A stretch of 64,000 nt of DNA from Tupaia tana (lineage: Eukaryota > Chordata > Mammalia > Scandentia > Tupaiidae), in contig JAKSZU010000004.1 of NCBI GenBank assembly GCA_026018925.1, positions 11,899,383 through 11,963,382 on the forward strand, given 5' to 3'. Numbering within the stretch: position 1 is the stretch's first letter; each line of letters opens with the position of its first letter. The notes beneath the pieces are model-generated. The model searched no databases. It was not told the origin of the DNA and saw only the letters and a program-made list of their open reading frames with translations. Below, piece after piece: positions 54,358-64,000 of this stretch. Position numbers and translations under genes: made by a program.

Positions 54358-54849
54358 CTGCAGAGAAGGGGAGCCCGGGCCAGCCCGCAGATGCTTCCGC
54401 AGACTGCCCGGGGTCTGGCACCCAGGTCTTGGGGTCTGGGCCTCAAACTTCCTGAAGGGAGGGAGGGAGCTTTAGGGAGCGTGCCAGGCTTACATGCTGT
54501 GTGTGAGCTCCTCTTTCCCTCCCGCTGGCGAAGACCACTGTGCTGCCCCCAAGGCCGCCCACGTCACTCTGGGGTAGCTCACCTGGCCCCTGCAGCGCGG
54601 TTTCCCCACCTGTCCAGTGGGTACCTGGAGGCCTGGGAGAGTCCTGAGCTCCACTGCCCACAGCCGCGGGAAGTCCAGCCCCTTGCTCAAGGTCACCGCG
54701 CTTCAAAGGGGGGTCTGTCTGAACCCACCAGATAGCTCTGATGCAGGAGGGAAGGGCACTCTGTTGCCAGAATTCTCTTCCCGAGGCAGTTCACCGGTCT
54801 TGGCTCTGGGCTGCAGGGAAGGGTTAAGGGAGTGCTGGAGACCCAGGCG

Positions 54850-55830
54850 CGCCCTCACACTTGCCCGCCCTGGCGAGGGCCCGAGCACATCACTCCACCC
54901 CGGGGGTGCAGGGGTGCGGGCGCCAGCGACTCCGTCCCTGTCCCTGGGACCCAGGGGAGAGCCCGGCCAGGGAGCGGCCCCAGTCCGGAACGCCGGGTTC
55001 CCAAATCGCGGTGCCCCAGTCGCCACCAGGGGTCGCCGCGGGCGCTCCGGCCGCTCTCCATTCATAAATCCGGCCTCGGGCAGGCCCTCCCTCCCCCCTG
55101 GCTCAGGCCCCTGCTTCCCCCGACTGAGCAGAGACGACCCCTGAGTGCGTAGGAGGATAGCAGGTCCCCAGAGACCCAGGGGTGGAGAGGGGACGCCCTA
55201 GTGCCCGCAGAGCGCCCGCAGACCCGCTCCCGCAGTTGGACCTCTCTGCACCTCGCGGACTGGAGAAGGGGTCCTGAGGAACGAGGCGCTGGGGGCTCTG
55301 CCGGAGCCCGCGGGGTCACAGCCTCCCGCCCCTGGTCACCCTCCAGACTCTGGCTCGCACATCCCCCGCCAGCCCTTCGCACCTGCACCCCAGACCGGGG
55401 TGGTCCCCCGCGCTCCGCACCTGTTGGCTCCGAGACCCCGCGTTCCGGACTGGGGCCCCGCTCCCTGCACCTGGACTTCGCCCTCCTGCGTGGAAGAGGC
55501 CTGGGGATGAAGGGGGCCGAGCAGCCCCTCCGAGGCTGCGCCGCCGCTCGCCCGGCACGTCCCGGCTTGAGCCGCTGGGCTCCGAGCCCGTGGGACTGCG
55601 CGCTGCGGGGAGCGCCGGCGGCCCGGAATCCGTGTCTCCCGGCCTGGAGGCCCCGGGCGCCGAGGGCGAGGGCGACGCTCGGGCCCGCCCCTCACTCCGC
55701 CTCCGGCCCACCTCCGTGCACCGGCCGTGCGAGGCTCACCCAGGTCTATGCCCCGCCGCTCCGATCTAGGGCGCGCGCGGGGCCGCGGGCGCTGGGGAGG
55801 CGCTGCCTCACCTGCAGACGAGGAGGGAGG
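54850..55830 (-). promoter_or_regulatory. HCRTR1: CpG island upstream of HCRTR1
   Basis: This is a clear CG-rich block of about 1 kb, located 0.5-1.5 kb upstream of the HCRTR1 ATG. Its long open frames on both strands have the proline/arginine/glycine/alanine-rich composition expected of non-coding GC-rich DNA. It could hold the HCRTR1 promoter or a non-coding first exon; the strand and gene link are inferred from position only. Confidence 0.5.
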
Positions 55831-56039
55831 CTCGCGGGTGGAGATGCCCGCCCGCTCCGGTGCTGCCCAGCCCCTCGCTCCCTGCAACGCCACAAAGCCC
55901 AGGTCGCAGTTCCCGTGCGGTCCCTCGCCTCCTGGCCCTCCTCTCTGTCCATCCCCCGACAGGGACGTGAGGGGGGGAGTGGGCTGAGCTCCCCGGTACC
56001 TCGGAGGGCCATCTCCTCTGTCACACCAGCCCGGAGGGT

Positions 56040-56145
56040 GGGCGTTTCTGTCCCATTTCACAGGGAAGAGCCTGGACAGGACTTTCACGACTGGCCCGAG
56101 GTCACACAGCAGAGGCAGAGCTGGGATTCAAGCCTGGGCGCCTCT
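56040..56145 (-). repeat. MIR fragment
   Basis: It contains gcccgaggtcacacagcaga, then gctgggattcaagcctggg, the reverse of MIR. Confidence 0.7.
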
Positions 56146-59100
56146 CAGGTCTGCCAACCCCCCCTCGACAGACAGCGGCTTCCTGCCCTCCAAGGCCCTC
56201 CGCTGCTGCGGGGACACGGGCACCGGCAGCCAGTTCACGGTGTGAGGAGAGCTGGCGGGCAGCCCCCCCGGGCGTCAGTAGGCTCTCAGGGTGGGACACC
56301 CGGCGGGGACCCCACAGCTGAGGAGGTGGCCCTGCAAGGGGGTGGTGGTGTTGCAGCAGGTGTTCCATGCGAGGGGCAGCAGGGGCAGTGTGCGGGAGCG
56401 TGCTGGGAGCTGGGGCAGCACGGCCTGGTGGTGAGCGTCACCTCTGTCACCCAAGCGGAACAGGAGGGGGGTGGAGGCCAGACACTAGGCAGGAAGGCGT
56501 CTTCGGTGGGCAGTGGGTCGGTGCGCCCCGGGATTCCCGAGCTCCGTCTGCCCTGCCCTCCCCAGCTGCTGGCAGAGGTGGGAGTGGATGAGGGGACGGA
56601 GGGGAGCGTGGCAGGAGCGTGGACGTGCGTGTGGGCACGTGCATGCCTGTGCTCGTGTGCAAACTCGCGAGGGTTCGGGTGTGGGTCTCTGTTCAAGTCA
56701 GGGCTACAGGAGCCTGGGGAGAGCGAGGAGTGACTGAGACTGCGTCTGTGGGCTGGGGCTTGACTTGCCCTGCGTGCCAGAGTTTGAGTGTGACGAGTGT
56801 GTGTGTGGAGGGGTGTGAGTCTGAACGTGAACTGGGGCTTCTGCCAGCATCAGCCTCTGCCTGTCCCCGTGCCTGTGGGTGCCTTTGTGTGCACGGCTCT
56901 GTGAGTGTGCGTGTGTGCGATGTGAGTGTGCATCTGCTCCCACGGCGATGACTCACCCCCGTCTAGAGCTGCGGCTGCTGTCATGTGGGGGCTGGGAGGA
57001 GCGCGCGCAGGGACCCTGGAGTGACAGCAGCAGTGAACAAGCCTCCTCACGAGGGCAGGCCGGGGCCCCCGAGTCTGTATGGCAGGGGCACTGAGCAGGT
57101 GCAGCCCACACGTACGCCCAGCCCCAGGGTACAGAGCTCTGCAATTCAAGGCCTCTCAGATGCCCTGGGTTGGAGCGAGCAAAGGGCGCCCCAGGTGGCT
57201 GAATTCATTATACATGGGTGCGTGGTCTGTGTGGGGGAGGGAACCGTAGCCAAGGACCCCTCATCTTAAGTTCCATCTGCCCTCAGCGGGACTCCCATTT
57301 GCCAGCCTGTCCCCTCTATCCCCTGCACCCCGAAGATGGCTGCTCCTGAGCGACTCTGCAGTCAGCCAGCCTCTCTCCTCCCCGACAGGCCCCTGGCCCG
57401 GCAGGAGGCGTTGGCCCTGGGCCCTCTGGTCCCAACTTGGCCCACTCAGCCACGGCCGGAGCGTGGGGGCGGCCTGCTGTGTACTTGGAGGGACCCTGGG
57501 TCCCCGGGCCGGCGGCGCTCTGGGAGACAGCCGTTTGTCCTCAGGTGCAGCTGCAGTGTCCTCTGGGAGCTCCTGGCCAAACGCCCATGCCCAGGAGAGG
57601 GACCCGAGGACCAGGTCCTCCACGTCCAGGCTGCGCCCTCAGCCCTGGAGCCACCCATACCCGGGGAGGGCCGCCCAGAGCCATCGCTGTGCCTGCTGTC
57701 AGCGGTGCTCAGCGGTGCTCACATGACCCCGTTCCCGGAGCCAGGCAGCCCAGCCGTGTTGATCTAACCCTGAGCCCCTGAGCCACAGGTCCCTGTCACA
57801 TCCATCTTCAAGTGTCAGCCGGGCCTTGGCCCCAGGTGCTCCTCCCTCCCCCAGTCGGCTGTGAGGCTGTGACTCGCGGTAACCTGTCTGGCTGGGACTG
57901 GAGAGGCGAGAGGTAATTGGATTTTCCACCGTGATACGTGACGCGGTGGGGACCCGGGCGTGGGTGGGGCACCCGGGGCCGGCAGAGATGGCCAGCCAGC
58001 AGAGGGGCAGGGTGGGCAAGGGGCGGGCAGCAGGGACGGGGCTGCGGGCTGAGTCTCGGGAGGCCGCTGAGGCCGCCGTGGGCCCTTCCAGAAGCTCCTG
58101 GCAGCGCGCTCATGCCCTGTGTGGGTGGCCTCTGCCTGCGCTTCTCCTCCTCAGGGAGGCCCCCCTGCAGGTCTACGCCGTTCAAAGGGGACCAGCATGC
58201 ACTGGGAGAGCAGGGCCCGGGGCCCAGGGCCCAGGGCCCAGAGGCAGGCGTGCCCGGGACTTCAAGGCCAGAGTGCACCTTGACGCCAGGGCGGGAGCAA
58301 GGGGGAGGAGGGGCCGGCCTCGGAGCGTGCACGCCCCTGCACGCGATCAGCACGTGCTGATGGCCGGTGGCCGCCGAGGCCCGAGGAGACGAGTGGACGG
58401 GGTGGGGGTAAAGCCTTGGGCAGCGGTCTCTGAGGCGGGATGGGTCGGGGTGATGGGACCCAGACGACAGTGACGGTGTGTCCAGAGAACTGACGCCTGG
58501 CCTGTCAGGTGGCAGGTCTCATGGGGAGGTAAGTCCGGGCCATCCGGGAACCAGACTTTGGCGGTTGCCCTGGTGCTACCTCGCCTCTGCTGCCGTCGCT
58601 GTTTCAAGATTTCAAGTCACCTGTTGGGGCCAGAGAGCCAGTTCCTAAAACAGTAGCGCGGTCGGGAACGGCGGGGGAGGGACCCCAGCACAGGGCCACG
58701 GGGAGAAGGCGCGCCCTGCTCTTCCTGGGAGGGCACAAGTGCATGTGAGGTGGGGTGGGGCTCTGGAGGGTTGCGGACTCTGATCTGTCCCCCTGGGTAT
58801 CTGAAGAAAACCTTAACAGGACAGAGAAAGACATGAGGAACAGAGGAGAGTTCCCGAGGCGACTTGGGCTGGGTTTTGAGGGATGGATAGGAGTTCCCAC
58901 ATGGACTCTGAGTGAGACCCACTGGGCGGAGAGGAAGAAGGGGTGGTCTTCCAGACAGGGAGACGGAATGAGCAGGCGTGGCTGCGGGTGGCTGAGGGTC
59001 CATCCCTGGAGGGAGCAGCGCGGAGAGGTGGGGAAGGATGAGCCTGCAGACAGGCTGAGAGCGGGGGGCTCCACCCGCCCCTCCCGAAGGCGGTGTCCCG

Positions 59101-59349
59101 AGGGTTTATGCGGGGCTGTGATGCAGGCGTTGGCCTCGTGCCCTGCACCACACACCTGGTACTAATGAGGGGTACGTTTCCTTGTAAGGTCTCACAGAAC
59201 AGCGGAGGCGGTGCCTACTGGGTAAAGTAGCTGTTGACGCCTGCATTAGAGAGCAGCTTCTCTAACAAGGAGGTCCCCCCGCCGCCCTGTGGCCTAGAAA
59301 GAGGAGCTTCCCAGGCTGGTCGGAGGCCCGAAAGCTGCCAGGAGACACG

Positions 59350-59440
59350 CGTGCTGTGGCCGTGTGACCCTGAGTGCGACTTCACTTCTCTGTGCTTGGA
59401 TCTCTGTAAAGTGGAGATAACGTTGTACCGATTCATGGGG
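59350..59440 (+). repeat. MIR fragment
   Basis: It contains gtgaccctgagtgcgacttc, then ctgtaaagtggagataacg. Confidence 0.6.
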
Positions 59441-59474
59441 GGAAATAATGTTCCCCTAAAGACGTCCATGTCCT

Positions 59475-59640
59475 GGGCTGGCAGGCAGCATGGTGGTTAA
59501 GGCACTGGACTCCCACATGGCCAACCGCAGTTCAATCCTGGACCTGGAGGCTTGCTTTCTCACTCTCCCTCTCTGTGTCTCTCTGGTCAGGTTAAAAAGT
59601 AAGAATTATAAATAAAATTAAATAATTAAAAAAAAAAAAA
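59475..59640 (+). repeat. tRNA-derived SINE, short type
   Basis: The head is GGCTGGCAGGCAGCATGGTG, followed by a CT-rich body and a pure A tail. Similar GA(C/T)GTCC sequences lie on both sides. Confidence 0.85.
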
Positions 59641-60119
59641 GATGTCCTAGAACCTGTGAGTTTTACCTCATGTGGAAAAAAAGCACTTTGCTTGAGCGAG
59701 GAAGTTCAGAATTTCGAGATGTGCCTGCATCCTGGAGTGCCCAGGTGGGTCCTCAGAGCGGGCGGGAGCCCAGAGCAGCGGGAGGTGTGACGACGCAAAC
59801 TCGAGACCGCGGTGGTCCAAGGAAGGGCCGTGGAAAGGCAGGACGCGCTCTGGCCAGCAGGTTTGCAAAGTGTGTTTATTTTCTTCATAACGGAGAGCAC
59901 GTGTGTGTACTAGAGACGAGAGAGAAAGAGAAACACCCTCGTTAAGTGACCCCATCTCCAGCCCCAGCTCTGCAGGCTCTTCGATGCATGCCTGCACCCC
60001 GCGTGTCTCCTGACCCCAGGACCCAACGTGGTCGACGCGTGGCTTCCAGCACTGCGGATGCTACAGCCCACGGTGCCTGCAGGCGGGGCCACCTTGACTG
60101 AGACGCCTGCCCTCCAGAA

Positions 60120-60340
60120 CTATAAGAAAATAAGCGTTTTTACGAGAGGGCGTGTGCACTGCCAGAAGGGGGAGAAAGCATCGCCCCCCCATGGGCATGG
60201 TCACGCCCCAGCCCTTCTCTCCCATCCTGCAGGGACATGCAGAGCCGTGTGCAGGCGTGTTTGTCAAGGCGCTGGGGCCAGGATTCAAATGATGCTGGCG
60301 GCCACCCGGGGTCTGGCTGCCTTGACCCCCAGGCCTTGGA
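60120..60340 (-). repeat. Old tRNA-derived SINE
   Basis: It begins near agcgtttttacgagagggcg and ends in a diverged head (attcaaatgatgctggcggc). A more eroded relative may lie at 59870-60075. Confidence 0.6.
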
Positions 60341-60382
60341 GCTGTTTTTAATGTGCTGTTTGAAACCGCCGCAGGTGCCATA

Positions 60383-60638
60383 GTGTGCGGACGGCATGGG
60401 ACACGGGGTACAGGAGTGTGCGGACGGCGTGGGACATGGGGTGCAGGGGTGTGCGGACGGCGTGGGACACGGGGTGGAGCGGTGTGCAGACGGCATGGGA
60501 CACGGGGTGCAGGAGTGTGTGCACGGCGTGGGACACGGGGTGCAGGAGTGTGCGGACGGCGTGGGACATGGGGTGGAGCAGTGTGCGCACGGCGTGGGAC
60601 ACGGGGTGGAGCAGTGTGCGCACGGCGTGGGACATGAA
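60383..60638. repeat. 33-bp minisatellite, nearly eight copies
   Basis: Units read gtgtgcggacggcatgggac followed by acggggtacagga with small changes. Because 33 is a multiple of 3, several frames on both strands stay open across the array. Confidence 0.95.
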
Positions 60639-61288
60639 GGCCTCTCCTCCCTAGGTTAGACGGTGACTGTGCACAGGACCCAGGACTGTGCGTGCCGTGT
60701 GGTCAGCTGTTATCGTTTATGACAAAACTCCTCCTGGATCAGAGTCAGCTGTCACATCCACACTCCCACTGCTGGAAAGGCACGGAACACCCGTCTGCAG
60801 CCAGGGGCCTGCGCTGGATCACCCAGCCCCATGTGGCTGCACGAGAGGCTGGGAAGGGTTATTCTCTGGACAGCCGGTGCAGCTGCCCTCCTGAGACACG
60901 AGGCTCTGGGACCGAGGGGAGGGCAGGTGGTCACTGAAGAGCTGGCCGCGGGGCGTGGCAGCAGTCCTCCTGTGAAAGGCGGAGCTTCGCGAAGTGCTTG
61001 CCCTCGGGTTCGGTGCTGCGTACGTTCCTCCTGCCACCCTCCCTGTCCTGGCAGTTTTACCGGCATGGCTGACTCCCAGTCTGGGCGTGGGATGGCCTCT
61101 GTCCCTCTTGCTGCCACTGCCCCACCCGTCTCGCTGAACCCACAGATCATATGTCCTAGCTGTTCATATTGTCTACCTCTGAGCTTCAGATATCAAAAAT
61201 CAATAACATGTTTTTTATTTTTATTTCTTTTATTTTTTAATAACTATTTAATTTAATTTAATTTAATTATTTTAATTGGACCAGAGAG

Positions 61289-63978
61289 TGCCGGGGACCA
61301 GCCTCAGCGGGGGTGGGTTGACTCGACAGAGGTGGTGAAGGAAAGGAAGACTAAGGTCTCGGTGCCTTTTCATGCACGTCCTCAGCCGGACACTTCCCAG
61401 AGATCGCTCTCTGAGGAGTGACTCTGTGGAAGCTGAAAAGTTAAAGGGAGTTGAGTTTTAAATGTAAAACGGAACAATCTTACTAATAAACCTTTTCAAT
61501 ATTTTAATAAAATTTAAAGACCAATAATAAGAATAACTAAAGCATGTTAATTTAATAACAAGAATTATAAGGAGAGCTCAGAGGGAATCAGGCAATATGT
61601 TTCTATGAGTCCATGTTTAACACTGGATTTATAGTCTTTTATATTAATTTACTTTTTTAACTCAGGTGCATTGCATTGGCCACTTAGTATGTAATGTTGT
61701 GAAACATTTTTTACTTTTGTTTGGTCAATTTTGGCTTAACAGTTTAGAAAACCAATCAATTTACATAGAAAATGAAGATTTTACCCAGTTTAATTTTTAG
61801 ATTTATTTATTTATTTATTTTACTCTCTTTGTGAATTTCTTTAAGGACATAAAATTAAGACTTTAGCCATAGTTAATGGTCTGACAAAAATTCACAACTG
61901 ACAGAGGAATTTGGCTGTATATGTCAGTTTAACATAATAGCCTACTATTAACTCTTGGGAATTTTAAATTATTTTGGAACACAATGTATATACAGGCATA
62001 CAAGTACATAACATTTATATATATATACACATATATGTATATATGTATTAACTTAAATATAATATTAAGAAAATTAGAATTACTTAATTTCACAATGTCT
62101 TTTATTTTTATCCAACATATAAACAATAAGCCTGAGTGGTTTAATAACTCCCTTTTGGATGTTTCAGGGGCCCTCTGTAAACATCCAAAAGTTACTTTGA
62201 GGTTAAAGATCCTCTGTTAGCACTAAAACTAAAGCCAGAAAAAACTAGTTATAAAATTTGTTGTTGTTGTTAGATAGTTATTATGTACAATGTAACATAT
62301 AACACATGAATACTAGCTATTTTATTAAACCAACCATATTAAGATAAACATAATGTTGTTTGATTAATAAAACCTTAGACAAAATATATGTTGGAGATTG
62401 TGAAGATCTTGTTAATTATTATTATTATTATTATTATTTTATTTTTTTTTTATTATATTTGAAGCCATTTCATTTGTTAAAGTTATACAAACTTGAGAAA
62501 CATTTAGACTAATTTTTATGAGCACTCTTTTTTGTAAACCAAATTGAATAGAATACTTTAAGGCCTGTTTTTTACAGAGACATACAACATATAGTACATA
62601 ACATGACATATTACATGCATAGACACACACACACACACATCAGGATTACAAGAGACAATTTTCCTAGGGTTATTTTGACATTGATACCTTTTGAGTAATT
62701 TTTTTTTTAAATTTTTAATTATATACTTAAGGGTGGTAGAAAACAATAGGAATTTTTTATACCTGTAGAGTTTTTAGAACACAAATATTCTTGATATTCT
62801 GGGAGTTTTTTCTATGCTGGCAAAGCCTAAGATGGTATGGTTGTTAAATGCTGGCAGGAGATAATCATTTGGGAAGCCAGTGTAATAAAGAAGCCTATTT
62901 CTATTATCATATCTAATGATAGGGGAGTTTGTTTTGGGGGGGGTATTTTTTCCATTTGTGTGCAGGCTCTCTAGTAGCCTGTTTTGAGGTTTATTTATTT
63001 TATTTTTTTGGCCAATTTTTTTAAATTCCAATTTTCACAGTAAAAAGTCCCCTCCTCGGTTTATAGAAAATAGCCTCCCACTCTGGCTCCCCCTCCTCAA
63101 AAGGACATAATAAAGGGAAGCAGAAATGAACATTGTTAGGTTTTAAAGGCTTTTTGACTGTTTCTTTAAATCCCACAGGTTTAGAAGTCTGTTTATTTTT
63201 CTTTGAATTAAAGGTGTTAAGTTTTGGCGGTGGCCAATTGTGATAATCAGCAGCAGCCTCCTTTAATTCCTCCTGGCCAGAAGGACTTAGGTGTCCAAAA
63301 ATGATGTGAGCTGACTTTTACTGACCTGAATACGTTTTTGTTTTAAAGTACGTTTCAGGAAGTCTATATACAAAATCCTATTCTTAGATGTAGCAGTACC
63401 CATGATTGCTTACACCTAGGCACTAATCATTTTGTATAGTTTTAATTCTTAGGTGTAGCAATACCCTTGACTGCTTGCACCTAGGCAGTAAAGCATCTCT
63501 ACGGTTCTGATTCTTAGGTACAGCACTATCCTGACTGCTTGCACCTAGGCAGTAAACTTCTCAAAAAGTTCTGAAGTGGCACTTAGTGTTAGCACTATCC
63601 CTGATCACTAACACCCTAAGTAATTCTTCTCCCGTCCTCTAAGCCCGGTCTGCCTCTACCGGGGGGTCCTAGGCACCCTATGCAGGAGTTTTACTGTTCT
63701 CTTTAAAAAAATAAAAAATACTTACCAACGCCTACTCACCTCCTAGTTCGAGCAATCCACGTTTGGGTGCCAATCTGCCGGGGACCAGCCTCGGCGGGGG
63801 TGGGTTGACTCGACGGAGGTGGCGAAGGAAAGGAAGACTAAGGTCTCGGTGCCTTTTCATGCATGTCCTCAGCAGGACACTCCCCAGAGACTGCTCTCTG
63901 TAGAGTGACCACAGAGTCTTCCTTTCCTTCGCCACCTCCATCGAGTCAACCCACCCCCGCCGAGGCTGGTCCCCGGCA
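61289..63978 (-). mobile_element. Broken LTR-type retrovirus-like fossil (class II ERV-like)
   Basis: LTR-like sequence starting TGCCGGGGACCAGCC occurs at 61289-61424 and 63776-63911 in the same orientation. Next to the second copy, read on the minus strand, is a tract TTGGCACCCAAACGTGGA that resembles a lysine-tRNA primer-binding site, which sets the orientation. The interior is AT-rich, with no gag, pol or env that I can recognise. Near 63380-63605 are three to four copies of a ttcttaggtgtagcaatacc-type unit. The right end is an inverted copy of the LTR tip. A six-base agagag flanks both ends. The element is clearly broken and short of coding content. Its two LTR-like copies differ by roughly a tenth, suggesting moderate age. 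Confidence 0.6.
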
Positions 63979-64000
63979 AGAGAGGGACAGAGTGAGAGAG

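Larger units (their letters stand above)
55850..61288. other. Intergenic DNA upstream of HCRTR1
   Basis: I recognise no gene. It holds MIR pieces, SINEs at 59475 and 60120, old repeat-like sequence near 58800-59050, and the 33-bp minisatellite. Human has TINAGL1 on this side (general knowledge), but no TINAGL1-like exon is seen here. Confidence 0.55.

Noticed and set aside
53313-54446. A 377-codon open frame on - covering HCRTR1 exons in another frame
   Set aside because: The receptor frame across 53846-54318 matches the family residue by residue; this alternative frame matches nothing.
55201-56733. A 510-codon open frame on + through the CpG island upstream of HCRTR1
   Set aside because: It is rich in Arg, Pro, Ala, Gly and Ser with no domain, runs across a MIR repeat and owes its length to the lack of AT-rich stop codons in GC-rich DNA.
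60353-60659. Four overlapping repeat-protein-like frames on both strands
   Set aside because: All come from the 33-base minisatellite, whose unit length is divisible by three.
62774-63031. A short lysine/asparagine-rich frame on - inside the AT-rich fossil
   Set aside because: It shows no recognisable viral or host protein domain and is of a length expected by chance in AT-rich DNA.

Overview
The window is vertebrate nuclear DNA from a placental mammal. It has split genes with GT-AG introns, CpG islands, MIR and L2 fossil repeats, and many copies of a tRNA-derived SINE. I place three genes by their translated exons: the 3' part of COL16A1 (collagen alpha-1(XVI)) on +, all of PEF1 (peflin) on +, and all of HCRTR1 (orexin receptor 1) on -. 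From general knowledge, these three genes are neighbours in human 1p35 in the same relative order and orientation, so the block looks like conserved synteny. I cannot name the species. No Alu, B1/B2, carnivore CAN-SINE, ruminant or AfroSINE type repeat is visible. The dominant SINE is one I do not recognise.

Layout. 1-1546: COL16A1 intron with an old SINE, a MIR and a younger SINE. 1547-23828: the last 29 coding exons of COL16A1, with a poly(A) signal at 23941. 23965-31500: intergenic, rich in SINEs and old repeats. 31540-32360: CpG-island promoter of PEF1, with coding exon 1 at 31969. 31993-45028: PEF1 introns and exons 2-4, holding many SINEs, a processed RPL6 pseudogene and several tandem repeats. 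45029-45258: last PEF1 exon, with a poly(A) signal at 45928. 45955-48318: convergent (tail-to-tail) spacer with HCRTR1. 48319-54318: HCRTR1 coding region in seven exons on -. 54850-55830: a CpG island upstream of HCRTR1. 55850-61280: intergenic DNA with a 33-bp minisatellite. 61289-63978: an AT-rich, broken LTR-type retrovirus-like fossil.

The three genes do not form a pathway. COL16A1 encodes a secreted FACIT-type collagen of the extracellular matrix. PEF1 encodes a cytosolic penta-EF-hand calcium sensor. HCRTR1 encodes a class A G-protein-coupled receptor. The reading frame is kept across every exon junction I checked in all three genes, and all 36 internal introns examined are GT-AG, so the genes appear intact.

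I found no novel biochemical system. The most unusual items are a 42-bp tandem array that copies the 3' splice site of HCRTR1 coding exon 3, a shortened third intracellular loop in HCRTR1, a lineage-specific SINE with clean target duplications and nested insertions, an RPL6 retropseudogene split by one of those SINEs, and a fossil element whose right end is a 64-bp inverted copy of its own terminus.
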